Source: Agathobacter rectalis ATCC 33656 | GTDB lineage: Bacteria; Bacillota; Clostridia; Lachnospirales; Lachnospiraceae | Direction of reading: 5' to 3' | DNA: 64,000 bases | Assembly: GCF_000020605.1 (NCBI RefSeq) | Contig: NC_012781.1 | Span: forward strand, 1,361,001 to 1,425,000 | Translations under genes and position numbers: made by a program | In this document: positions 56,248 to 63,819 of the stretch, one piece after another | Position numbering within the stretch: position 1 is the first letter of the stretch | How the letters are laid out: each line of letters opens with the position of its first letter | Notes under the pieces: model-generated | Databases searched by the model: none | What the model was told of the DNA's origin: nothing | What the model saw: only the letters and a program-made list of their open reading frames with translations

Positions 56248-56730
56248 TTAGTCGGAATTGACGGAGCAGTAGGTATCGGTAGTGCCACCGGATGTATCGG
56301 TGATAGTTACGGTAATCATTTTGTCGGTGGTTTCTGCCATGTCAAGTCCCCCGATTTCGACAATCCTTTGTCCACTGTCCAGACTGTATGAGGAACCATC
56401 CTGTACATAGAGCTCTCTTAGAGAACCGCCATAATAGTATATGAAGGTATTATACACGATGTCATTTATTGTGTTTTTCAGACATAGAGCCTTCGTGCCA
56501 TTTATTGTTTCTACACTGATTGCAGCGTCAGAATCATTCTGTCTGACTTTTTCGCGCAGATAAGATGTGACAGTGCGTACCTCGTAGTTGTAATTCATGG
56601 CATTGGCAGTGGACTTGTATTGCTTTACGCCAATCAGCACGAGGATAAAAGCAGTCAGCGCAAAAAGAAAAAACAGCAGCATCACAAAAAAACTGTCAGC
56701 CTGATGTGATCTTGATTTTAGCTTGAACAT
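56248..56730 (-). CDS. DUF4860-like pilin-type protein
   Basis: 160 residues. KLKSRSHQADSFFVMLLFFLF leads into one membrane span (about 13-35), followed by a beta-rich soluble domain with ALCLKNTINDIVYNTFIYYY. This looks like DUF4860, a Lachnospiraceae family found in pilus-like clusters. Function unknown; a minor pilin role is inference. 3 nt after the upstream gene. Confidence 0.65.
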   Translation of the reverse strand: MFKLKSRSHQADSFFVMLLFFLFALTAFILVLIGVKQYKSTANAMNYNYEVRTVTSYLREKVRQNDSDAAISVETINGTKALCLKNTINDIVYNTFIYYYGGSLRELYVQDGSSYSLDSGQRIVEIGGLDMAETTDKMITVTITDTSGGTTDTYCSVNSD

Positions 56731-56733
56731 GGG

Positions 56734-57054
56734 TTATTTCCTCTCTATTATTGTCACATCGGGACGCAGATTGGAGCCGATGTATTGATAGTCTATGTAA
56801 TAATAGTCGCTGTCGTAGGTGAGACCATAGTGGTCTGTTAGATAATTTATGTCCGGAGGGTATGTTCCCTCAAGAGCATAGCACTGTGTGATACTTCGTG
56901 TGAGGGCGCGTTCCAGCGTGCTCTTGCTTCTTTTGGTATTGTCATCTGACAGCTTTGAAGAGAAAGCACCAAACAAAACAGTACATGCGGCTAAAAGCAC
57001 AATTGGTATGAATTTCCATATGGTTGATTTCTTTTTCTGAACAAAAAACAGCAT
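56734..57054 (-). CDS. Small single-span pilin-like protein, unknown
   Basis: 106 residues. Cytosolic basic start, membrane span about 13-30, then RALTRSITQCYALEGTYPPDINYL and a Tyr-rich end. The ALEGxYP pattern after an alpha-helical spine resembles GspG/major-pilin globular starts. No canonical cleavage site. RBS ACGGAGGC, 8 nt before the ATG. Sits 16 nt after the GspF-like gene. Confidence 0.6.
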   Translation of the reverse strand: MLFFVQKKKSTIWKFIPIVLLAACTVLFGAFSSKLSDDNTKRSKSTLERALTRSITQCYALEGTYPPDINYLTDHYGLTYDSDYYYIDYQYIGSNLRPDVTIIERK

Positions 57055-57070
57055 ACTGTGCCTCCGTAAG

Positions 57071-58096
57071 CTATCCTATGCTTGATATAATTCCAAGCAG
57101 TGGGAGTAAAAATGATACTAGTATGAAGCCAATGAATATACAAAGCAGGATAACCATGGCAGGTTCAATCACTGATATGAATCGTGACAGCCTTGCATCT
57201 GTGTCATCCTCACAGGATGTACATATATGCTGCATGACCTCGTCCATAGACCCGGTTTTGCTGCCGATTGCAATCCAGCTTGAGTACATCTTTGAAAAAA
57301 TATTGGAGTGCAGCAGTGCCTCCGAAAATGTCTCGCCGTTAGATATATTTTTACGGCAGTCATTTATTTTAGAATCAAGGACAGGATTGTTTACAAGAGC
57401 CTGTGCCAGATCAAGACCACGGTCTGTGTCGAGTCCGCTTGAGAGTGCTAAAAACATGCAGTTTGCAAAGCGGCTGGATGCGATTGACATGGAAAGAGCA
57501 GTTTTCATAAGAAACTTTTTTCCGAAGAGTGTCTTAAAAAATATAAAAAGAACCAGTGCGGCAAAGAGCATGAAAGCTATAATGACAAGCAAATATCTAT
57601 TGATGTATTCACTGAGCTTCATGAGCACGGCAGCAGTGCCGGTAAGCTCACTTCCAAGCTCTGCATATATCTGTGAAAATACAGGTAAAACCTTGGCAAT
57701 CATTACGACAATAACGGCAATCATCACGGCAGAAAGCACGAGAGGATAGGCAACGGCACTTTTGATGCCTGAAGCTATTTCGTCTTCGCGGTCATAGTAC
57801 TTTGAGAGTGAGTTTAAGACCTCTTCAAGACGGCCGGTTTCTTCACCCAGCTGTATCATATTTATCATATATTTTGGAAAGTATCCTGTATCTTTAAGTG
57901 CACTGTGAAGCGTTGCACCAAGCTCCATTGGCTTATATATCTGCTCAAGTAGATCACGTGTCTGCTTATCAGGTGCTTCATCACATAATATGGAAACACC
58001 ATAGTATGTAGGAAGCCCGGCTGCTATGATAAGAGAAATCTGCTGACAGAAGGCAGAAAGCTCTGCATTGCTTAAAATCTTGGATTTTCTAGACAT
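57071..58096 (-). CDS. GspF/PilC-type inner-membrane platform protein
   Basis: 341 residues, shorter than the ~400 usual because the N-terminal extension is missing. Two T2SF repeats: FCQQISLIIAAGLPTYYGV to YMINMIQLGEETGRLEEVL, and FANCMFLALSSGLDTDRGL to SWIAIGSKTGSMDEVM, with membrane spans near 110-135, 165-190 and 310-335. It is the platform on which pilus ATPases act. The ribosome site AGGAGG overlaps the stop of the transglutaminase gene. Confidence 0.9.
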   Translation of the reverse strand: MSRKSKILSNAELSAFCQQISLIIAAGLPTYYGVSILCDEAPDKQTRDLLEQIYKPMELGATLHSALKDTGYFPKYMINMIQLGEETGRLEEVLNSLSKYYDREDEIASGIKSAVAYPLVLSAVMIAVIVVMIAKVLPVFSQIYAELGSELTGTAAVLMKLSEYINRYLLVIIAFMLFAALVLFIFFKTLFGKKFLMKTALSMSIASSRFANCMFLALSSGLDTDRGLDLAQALVNNPVLDSKINDCRKNISNGETFSEALLHSNIFSKMYSSWIAIGSKTGSMDEVMQHICTSCEDDTDARLSRFISVIEPAMVILLCIFIGFILVSFLLPLLGIISSIG

Positions 58097-58106
58097 TTAT
58101 GTCCTC

Positions 58107-59045
58107 CTAATAGACGTATTTGGTAATGTAATCACTTTTTTGTGCTATGAACTTCTTTGGCGAATCACTGGTAGATGCAAATGTTGGATCCAGCATGTTC
58201 CATGAGGTACCATCAAACTCGATGATGCCGTTTATCCAGCCCTTGTCCTTTATATAAGTACTGATCCAGGCATGATATTCTTCACCGGCATATCCTACCT
58301 CTAAACGTGTGGGAATAGCCTGAGTCCTTAGCATAGTGGCCATGACTGCCGCATAGTCAAAGCATATACCGGTATTTTCGGTAAAGACCTTGTCCACATC
58401 AGGCAGATAGCCGCTTTTGACATTTTTAGCCTTGTCATAGTCGTATTTGAAGTTTGAAATGATATAATTGTATACACTTTCCACGACCTCAGTATCGCTG
58501 CTGCAGTAGTACGCCAGTGAGCTGCCTTCCTTCACAGCCGGAGAATCGGCAGTGAAATTTACATACTGGTTAGGGTACAGATACGGTCCGAATTCATCGG
58601 TGATGGAGACAGAAATCACCTGCGACAGCACGGTGGCATATTGTGTCCCCTCAACATTTTCAAACACGGTTACAGTATACGAACCACTTGAAGCAACCAG
58701 AGGAAACACTTCATTTCCTCCATGCAGATCAAAGGTGTACGTGACACTGTCAGGCCCGGTTATCTGAAGCTTGACCTTTTGATTAGAACCGTGATAATTC
58801 ACTATGATATAGCCGCTGCCGCTGTTTGAAGCATCGATACTGGCTACATCACATGTATAGGTTTGTGTGCCGTCGGCAGTTGGAGTAAGCACCTTTGGAG
58901 CAGAGTCCCAGGTGCCCTTTTCGGTAGAAGTATGGGAAAGAGGCTCCTTAGATACACTGTCATTTTTGGAATTACCGCATGCACCAAGCAAAAGGCATGA
59001 TAATAATATGAGTGGAAGTGCTTTTTTATACAGTATGCACTTCAT
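58107..59045 (-). CDS. Transglutaminase-like domain lipoprotein
   Basis: 312 residues. Signal peptide with lipobox LLGAC (Cys23), a Ser/Thr-rich linker, a beta-sandwich region (about 60-150), and a transglutaminase-core domain (about 185-300) with the triad Cys228 (NTGICFDYA), His258 (EYHAWIS) and Asp286 (NMLDPTF). It should be a surface cysteine hydrolase or crosslinker; the substrate is unknown. First gene of the leftward pilus-like operon and tightly coupled to the GspF gene. Confidence 0.88.
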   Translation of the reverse strand: MKCILYKKALPLILLSCLLLGACGNSKNDSVSKEPLSHTSTEKGTWDSAPKVLTPTADGTQTYTCDVASIDASNSGSGYIIVNYHGSNQKVKLQITGPDSVTYTFDLHGGNEVFPLVASSGSYTVTVFENVEGTQYATVLSQVISVSITDEFGPYLYPNQYVNFTADSPAVKEGSSLAYYCSSDTEVVESVYNYIISNFKYDYDKAKNVKSGYLPDVDKVFTENTGICFDYAAVMATMLRTQAIPTRLEVGYAGEEYHAWISTYIKDKGWINGIIEFDGTSWNMLDPTFASTSDSPKKFIAQKSDYITKYVY

Positions 59046-59193
59046 AAAAATCTCCTAAATATAAAGTTGTTTCTTTTTTTAATTATATTATAATGTATTT
59101 TCTTGTAAAATAAAATGGAAAAATGTATAATATTAAAAATGGTTTAGATTATCAAAAGAAGAGAGCAAAAAGAAAGGATACTAGTGATGAAAA

Positions 59194-59353
59194 GTTTCTT
59201 ACCGCAGTAGTCAATTTCCTTATCATGGCACTCATCGTATTTTGCATAGTAAAGGCTATGAATGCAGCAGGAGAGAGATTTGGACACAAAGAGGAAAAAG
59301 AGCCTGACACAAAGGAATGTCCATACTGTAAGAGCAAGATAGCCATTGCATAA
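59194..59353 (+). pseudogene. Fragment of mscL (large-conductance mechanosensitive channel)
   Basis: An open frame from 59123 codes 76 residues. From about residue 25 it reads FLTAVVNFLIMALIVFCIVK, then a charged tail with ECPYCKSKIAIA. This matches the second membrane helix and the C-terminal zinc-ribbon tail of Firmicute MscL. The first helix, the loop and the pore region are absent, and the second Cys pair of the ribbon is cut off by a stop. No ribosome site precedes the ATG. I read it as a relic; a new short membrane protein is the alternative. Confidence 0.6.
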
Positions 59354-59387
59354 AGTGTGAAAATCTGTTACATACAGTATAAAACTC

Positions 59388-59416
59388 TTGACTGTGCAAT
59401 AAAAACGTAGTATATT
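59388..59416 (+). promoter_or_regulatory. Promoter of secG
   Basis: TTGACT (59388-59393), 17-nt spacer, TATATT (59411-59416), 38 nt before the GTG start. Confidence 0.75.
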
Positions 59417-59454
59417 AGTTCTGTTATTTAGAATTGAAATTAGGAGGTCTTATC

Positions 59455-59694
59455 GTGGCAACTTTAAAAATTGTTTTATCGGTATTATTTATAATCGTCA
59501 GTGTAGTAATTACTATAGTTATTCTTTTCCAGGAGGGTAAGTCAGCAGGACTTGGCACTATCGCCGGAGTTGCTGATACATATTGGGGCAAGAACAAGGG
59601 ACGTTCAAAGGAAGGACGTCTGGTTAAGGCGACCATTGTATGTGTTGTTCTTTTCTTTATTATTTCAATTGCTTTAAATATGGGAATATGGTAA
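59455..59694 (+). CDS. secG: Preprotein translocase subunit SecG (GTG start)
   Basis: 79 residues. Small SecYEG component: two membrane spans (about 3-25 and 55-77) around the cytosolic loop LFQEGKSAGLGTIAGVADTYWG, the SecG signature. The start is the GTG at 59455, because TAGGAGG lies 7 nt upstream; an in-frame ATG at 59434 sits before that site. Followed by a terminator, then rnr, the usual secG-rnr-smpB-ssrA order. Confidence 0.93.
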   Translation: MATLKIVLSVLFIIVSVVITIVILFQEGKSAGLGTIAGVADTYWGKNKGRSKEGRLVKATIVCVVLFFIISIALNMGIW

Positions 59695-59700
59695 ATACTT

Positions 59701-59730
59701 AGACTGTCGAGAAATCGGCAGTCTTTTTTA
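59701..59730 (+). terminator. Terminator after secG
   Basis: Stem AGACTGTCG / CGGCAGTCT (one G-U), loop AGAAAT, then T6. Confidence 0.85.
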
Positions 59731-59734
59731 TCGC

Positions 59735-59812
59735 ATCAACATCCAGATGATGAAATTCGAGGTTTTCGTTGCAGGTTGATGTGATATAAAATCAACATTC
59801 ATAGGATGAAAA
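59735..59812 (+). repeat. 22-nt imperfect direct repeat upstream of rnr
   Basis: ATCAACATCCAGATGATGAA at 59735 and ATCAACATTCATAGGATGAA at 59791, 18 of 22 positions equal. GTTGATG between them can pair with either CATCAAC. May be a leader switch or a protein site for rnr; role unknown. Confidence 0.45.
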
Positions 59813-59882
59813 TGTCAATGGAGGAAATTTTATTTAAAGTCTGTGCATTTGAAATCAGATGGGGCAACGAAAAGGAGAGATA

Positions 59883-62009
59883 ATGAGTAATATAGATAAA
59901 TATGAAACACGAAAAAAGATGGTCTATGACTTCATGTGTGATGACATGTATGTTCCGATGAAAATCAAGGAACTTTGCATAGTACTAGGAGTAAAAAAAG
60001 AGGACAGACCTCAGCTTGAACAGATTCTTTTGGATTTGCAGGCAGAGGGAAGGATAACACTCTCAAAGCGCGGGAAATATTCAAAGTCGGAAATCAAAAA
60101 GACAGTCGGCGTATTCACAGCGCATCAAAGGGGATTTGGCTTTGTCACTGTGGAGGGAGAGCCTGATGATATTTTTATCCCGGCAGAGTATGTAAATGGT
60201 GCGATGCACATGGATACTGTTGAGATTACAATCTCACCTGTCACAACAGGACGCCGCAAGGAGGGAAAGGTTGTTTCCGTCATAGAGCGAGGCATGAAGC
60301 AGGTAGTCTGCACCTATGAGGCAAGTGATAATTTTGGTTTTGCAGTGCCTGACAATACCAGATTTGGCACAGATATTTTCATACCAAAGGAACGCTCAAA
60401 GGGTGCTATGTCGGGCCATAAGGTAGTGGTTGAAATCACAAGCTATGGTAAAAAGGGCAAAAAGCCGGAGGGCAAGGTTGTTGAAATAATCGGACATATA
60501 GATGACCCGGGTACAGATATTCTTTCTATAGTAAAGGCTTATGATCTGCCGGTGGATTTTTCGGAGAAAATCATGCATCAGGTGCAGAATGTGGCAAAGG
60601 ATGTGACACCTGCGGATATGGCCGGCAGGATGGATTTACGCGACTGGATGATGGTCACGATAGACGGAGAGGATGCAAAGGATCTTGATGATGCCGTGTC
60701 TTTATACATGGATGGCGATAATTATGTACTTGGAGTACACATAGCAGATGTGTCGAATTATGTGCAGGAGCACAGTGCCCTTGATGTGGAGGCTCTTAAG
60801 AGAGGAACATCGGTTTATCTTGTAGACAGAGTAATTCCTATGCTTCCAAGAGAGCTTTCAAATGGCATATGCTCCTTGAATGAGGGATGTGACAGGCTGG
60901 CTCTTTCATGCATTATGACAATAAATAAAAAGGGTGAAGTTATCGATCATAAGATTGCAGAGACAGTCATAAAGACAAACCGCAGGATGACGTACACAAA
61001 TGTAAAAAAGATTCTTGCAGATAAGGATGCCGCTGTGATTGAAGAATATAAGGAGCTTGTGCCTATGTTTGAAAAAATGGCAGAGCTTGCAGCAATTCTA
61101 CGCAAAAAGAGAATGAAACGGGGTTCTATAGACTTTGACTTTCCGGAGACTAAAGTCGTGCTCGATGAAGATGGTCATCCGATAGATATAAAGCCGTATG
61201 ACAGAAATGTGGCAACAAAGCTCATTGAGGATTTTATGCTTATAGCAAATGAAACTGTGGCTGAGGATTATTTCTGGCAGGAAATACCTTTTGTATACAG
61301 AACACATGACAAGCCAGACTCAGAAAAAATCGCAAAGCTTTCCACATTTATCAATAATTTTGGCTATACGCTTCATATTGGAGCTGATGAGGTACACCCA
61401 AAGGAGCTTCAGAAGCTTTTGATGAAGGTGGACGGCACAGACGAGGAATCGCTGATAAGCAGACTGACACTGCGCTCTATGAAACAGGCACGATATACAA
61501 CAGCATGTACAGGACATTTTGGACTGGCAGCGAATTATTATTGTCACTTTACATCACCAATCCGCAGATATCCTGATTTGCAGATACACCGTATCATCAA
61601 GGAAAATATCCGCGGCAGGATGAATGATAACCGTAGGGAGCACTATGAGTCTATACTCGATGCTGTTGCAAAGCAGGCAAGTGAGACCGAACGACGTGCA
61701 GAAGAGGCAGAGCGTGAAACAGTCAAGCTTAAAAAATGTGAATACATGTCAAATCATATTGGTGAATGCTTTGAAGGAGTTATATCAGGTGTCACGGAGT
61801 GGGGCTTTTTCGTGGAGCTTCCAAATACAGTTGAGGGTCTTGTGCGCGTGACAGACCTGACAGATGATTTCTATGAGTTTTACGAGGATACCTATGAGCT
61901 AGCCGGTACAGCCACCAATAAGAGATACAAGCTTGGACAAAAAATTAAGGTTGTTGTGGACAGTGCTGACAAAATTATGCGTACAATTGATTTTAAACCG
62001 GCGGAATAA
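59883..62009 (+). CDS. rnr: Ribonuclease R
   Basis: 708 residues. 3'-5' exoribonuclease that degrades structured RNA and, with SmpB-tmRNA, non-stop mRNAs. Order: N-terminal winged helix (about 10-70), two cold-shock domains (about 70-215, RGFGFVTVEGEPDDIFIP), the RNB catalytic core (about 240-570, TIDGEDAKDLDDAVSLY with its Asp cluster), and a C-terminal S1 domain (about 620-705). The Lys-rich tail of E. coli RNase R is missing. The start at 59883 follows AAAAGGAGAG. Confidence 0.96.
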   Translation: MSNIDKYETRKKMVYDFMCDDMYVPMKIKELCIVLGVKKEDRPQLEQILLDLQAEGRITLSKRGKYSKSEIKKTVGVFTAHQRGFGFVTVEGEPDDIFIPAEYVNGAMHMDTVEITISPVTTGRRKEGKVVSVIERGMKQVVCTYEASDNFGFAVPDNTRFGTDIFIPKERSKGAMSGHKVVVEITSYGKKGKKPEGKVVEIIGHIDDPGTDILSIVKAYDLPVDFSEKIMHQVQNVAKDVTPADMAGRMDLRDWMMVTIDGEDAKDLDDAVSLYMDGDNYVLGVHIADVSNYVQEHSALDVEALKRGTSVYLVDRVIPMLPRELSNGICSLNEGCDRLALSCIMTINKKGEVIDHKIAETVIKTNRRMTYTNVKKILADKDAAVIEEYKELVPMFEKMAELAAILRKKRMKRGSIDFDFPETKVVLDEDGHPIDIKPYDRNVATKLIEDFMLIANETVAEDYFWQEIPFVYRTHDKPDSEKIAKLSTFINNFGYTLHIGADEVHPKELQKLLMKVDGTDEESLISRLTLRSMKQARYTTACTGHFGLAANYYCHFTSPIRRYPDLQIHRIIKENIRGRMNDNRREHYESILDAVAKQASETERRAEEAERETVKLKKCEYMSNHIGECFEGVISGVTEWGFFVELPNTVEGLVRVTDLTDDFYEFYEDTYELAGTATNKRYKLGQKIKVVVDSADKIMRTIDFKPAE

Positions 62010-62179
62010 TATGACAATAATGACGAAATTTTTTTATGATTTAAAAATACTTATTTGATTATCTGTTATTTGTCGGTCGTTGTGCGATAGATTTATTGAA
62101 AAAGATGTCATAATATATTATATAGTGTAAATAAAAAGAAATGTGAACCAGCGGTTTACAATAATTTACGTTTTAGATA

Positions 62180-62208
62180 TTGGCAATTGTAAAAAAATGT
62201 GTTAGTAT
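62180..62208 (+). promoter_or_regulatory. Promoter of smpB
   Basis: TTGGCA (62180-62185), 17-nt spacer, TAGTAT (62203-62208). Just upstream, TGTGAACC/GGTTTACA (about 62141-62159) forms an 8-bp hairpin of unknown role. Confidence 0.55.
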
Positions 62209-62240
62209 TGTAAAGCAGTTTGAGGAAAGGAGATACCGAC

Positions 62241-62708
62241 ATGGCTAAGGAACCAAAGAAATTAATAGCCAACAACAAAAAGGTCTATCACGATTACTTT
62301 TTGCTTGAGAAATACGAAGCCGGTATTTCACTTGCAGGAACTGAGGTGAAGTCACTTCGAATGGGAAAGGGCAGCATAAAGGAGTCATTCATCCGTATTG
62401 AGAACGGTGAGATTATCCTGTATGGCATGCATATCACACCATATGAGAAGGGAAATATCTTCAACAAGGATCCACTCAGACCTAAAAAGCTTTTGCTCCA
62501 CAAGAAGGAAATCGAGAAGCTTTCATCAAAGATGAAGGAAAAGGGTTTCACAATTGTGCCGGTGGAGGTATACTTTAAGGGGAGTCTGGTCAAAGTAGAG
62601 ATAGCACTTGCCAAAGGTAAGAAGCTTTATGATAAGAGAGCAGACATAGCCAAGAAGGACCAAAAGCGAGAGGCACAGAGAGATTTCAAAATCAGAAATC
62701 TTGGTTAG
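62241..62708 (+). CDS. smpB: SsrA-binding protein SmpB
   Basis: 155 residues. Binds tmRNA and brings it to stalled ribosomes. Motifs: [38 protein letters not shown] and the C-terminal tail [18 protein letters not shown] that probes the empty mRNA channel. RBS GAAAGGAGAT. It ends 14 nt before the tmRNA gene, so both may share a transcript. Confidence 0.97.
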   Translation: MAKEPKKLIANNKKVYHDYFLLEKYEAGISLAGTEVKSLRMGKGSIKESFIRIENGEIILYGMHITPYEKGNIFNKDPLRPKKLLLHKKEIEKLSSKMKEKGFTIVPVEVYFKGSLVKVEIALAKGKKLYDKRADIAKKDQKREAQRDFKIRNLG

Positions 62709-62722
62709 CAAAAAATGAATAT

Positions 62723-63060
62723 GGGCTAGTAAAGGTTTCGACGGGGTACATGCAGCTGGAGAAGCGAGTCGTATGGCGATGCGTTAAATGGCCAAATTAA
62801 AATTAAACGCTGAAGATAATTTAGCATACGCTGCCTAATGGCAGCAGTCTGACCTAGAGCACTCACACTTTAGGACCCAGGCTTCGACTATGTGAGAAAC
62901 GACGTTGGCAAAGCTTTGAGCCATCGGGCGTATCATGAAGCTACTGAAACCACAAGGTTGTTTGTTATCGTGTGGCAGAGGGAATGTTAAATAATAAACT
63001 ACACTCGTAGAAGGACAGGGAATTGTATTTCGGACACGGGTTCGACTCCCGTCTAGTCCA
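62723..63060 (+). ncRNA. ssrA: Transfer-messenger RNA
   Basis: One-piece tmRNA of 338 nt. The 5' GGGCTAG pairs with CTAGTCC at 63053-63059 to make the tRNA-like acceptor, and discriminator A is at 63060. CCA is not encoded (CTA follows). GGTTTCGACGGGG is the universal 5' signature and GGTTCGACTCCCG the T arm. The tag frame 62809-62838 reads AEDNLAYAA then TAA, a clostridial-type degradation tag. A terminator follows at once. Confidence 0.96.
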
Positions 63061-63062
63061 CT

Positions 63063-63096
63063 AAAAGGCGGTTTGTGATAAAACCGCCTTTTTTTC
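63063..63096 (+). terminator. Terminator after ssrA
   Basis: Stem AAGGCGGTTT / AAACCGCCTT with a 6-nt loop, then T5. Confidence 0.92.
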
Positions 63097-63099
63097 TTG

Positions 63100-63227
63100 C
63101 AAAACCGCACCTCTTTCTTGTCCTTTTGAGCATGCCTGTATACAGACTTGAGCACGTGGTCGGTCTTCCGGCCGCCGGCGGTCATGACATAGCTGTCTGT
63201 TCCGATTTCATGCAGCAGAAAGTGAGG
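63100..63227 (-). pseudogene. Remnant of a tyrosine recombinase (phage/ICE integrase) C-terminus
   Basis: On the minus strand about 40 codons read LLHEIGTDSYVMTAGGRKTD then HVLKSVYRHAQKDK. This fits the integrase C-terminal pattern (G-x-D-x-Y-x-M, G-x-x-T-D-x-x-L-K-x-V-Y-x-H), including the catalytic Tyr region and preceding TD-x-x-LK. A stop lies just upstream and nothing else of the protein is left. It abuts ssrA, a common integration site. Identification is by pattern recall and needs a search. Confidence 0.55.
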
Positions 63228-63342
63228 TTAATAAATCATTTAAGGAGTCAGTAAAACTGTTATTTCAGGTTATCGAAAACATTGTAAAAACGCGGGATGT
63301 GTCGTATTTGAAAAATTAATTTCAAAAAAATGTAAAAAAGTG

Positions 63343-63371
63343 TTGACAAGTATAGAATAGGGTGATATTAT
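63343..63371 (+). promoter_or_regulatory. Promoter of the tRNA cluster
   Basis: TTGACA (63343-63348), 17-nt spacer, TATTAT (63366-63371). The start region GTCGCTTCGGTGAGGCAA is GC-rich and resembles that of the rRNA promoter at 63785, typical of stringently controlled stable-RNA promoters. Confidence 0.8.
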
Positions 63372-63422
63372 ATCGAAGTCGCTTCGGTGAGGCAACAAAA
63401 ACGAAACAGCAAAACAGCATAT

Positions 63423-63497
63423 CGGGGTGTGGCTCAGCTTGGCTAGAGCGCCTGGTTTGGGACCAGGAGGTCGCAGGTTCGAATCCTGTCACCCCGA
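63423..63497 (+). tRNA. tRNA-Pro (TGG)
   Basis: Full cloverleaf: acceptor CGGGGTG/CACCCCG, anticodon stem CCTGG/CCAGG with loop TTTGGGA (anticodon TGG), T arm GCAGG-TTCGAAT-CCTGT. CCA not encoded. Confidence 0.95.
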
Positions 63498-63516
63498 CTT
63501 GTGAACAATTAAATAT

Positions 63517-63587
63517 GCGGGTGTAGTTCAATGGTAGAACACCAGCCTTCCAAGCTGGATACGTGGGTTCGATTCCCATCACCCGCT
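63517..63587 (+). tRNA. tRNA-Gly (TCC)
   Basis: Acceptor GCGGGTG/CACCCGC, anticodon stem CCAGC/GCTGG with loop CTTCCAA (anticodon TCC), T arm GTGGG-TTCGATT-CCCAT. CCA not encoded. Confidence 0.95.
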
Positions 63588-63592
63588 CTCGT

Positions 63593-63678
63593 GCAGGGGT
63601 ATCGAAGTGGTCATAACGAGGCGGTCTTGAAAACCGTTTGTCCGCAAGGGCGCGTGGGTTCGAATCCCACCCCCTGCG
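63593..63678 (+). tRNA. tRNA-Ser (TGA)
   Basis: Class II tRNA with a long variable arm. Acceptor GCAGGGG/CCCCTGC, anticodon loop CTTGAAA (anticodon TGA) and variable stem around GTCCGCAAGGGC. Discriminator G, as usual for Ser. CCA not encoded. Confidence 0.95.
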
Positions 63679-63687
63679 CTTCATATA

Positions 63688-63757
63688 GGGCTATCGCCAA
63701 ATGGTAAGGCAACGGACTCTGACTCCGTCATTTCAAGGTTCGAATCCTTGTAGCCCT
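63688..63757 (+). tRNA. tRNA-Gln (CTG)
   Basis: Acceptor GGGCTAT/GTAGCCC, anticodon stem ACGGA/TCCGT with loop CTCTGAC (anticodon CTG), T arm CAAGG-TTCGAAT-CCTTG. Small D loop. CCA not encoded. Confidence 0.92.
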
Positions 63758-63784
63758 GCTTGATAAAAAAACTTAAAAAAGTTG

Positions 63785-63813
63785 TTGACAAACACTTGAA
63801 AGTTTGATATCAT
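63785..63813 (+). promoter_or_regulatory. Promoter of an rRNA operon
   Basis: TTGACA (63785-63790), 17-nt spacer, TATCAT (63808-63813), followed by a GC-rich TGTCGCGAGGCAA start region. Confidence 0.8.
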
Positions 63814-63819
63814 ATCAAT

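Noticed and set aside
62835..63099. C-terminal part of a leftward ORF across ssrA
   Set aside because: It is antisense to tmRNA (GLDGSRTRVRNT is a classic tmRNA/tRNA artefact). Only the part beyond the ssrA terminator looks like a real relic, and it is listed separately.
63322..63684. 120-codon leftward ORF covering the tRNA genes
   Set aside because: It is the antisense of tRNA-Pro, -Gly and -Ser. Its GWDSNPR and GFEPATSWSQTRRSSQAEP stretches are the well-known spurious translation of tRNA genes.
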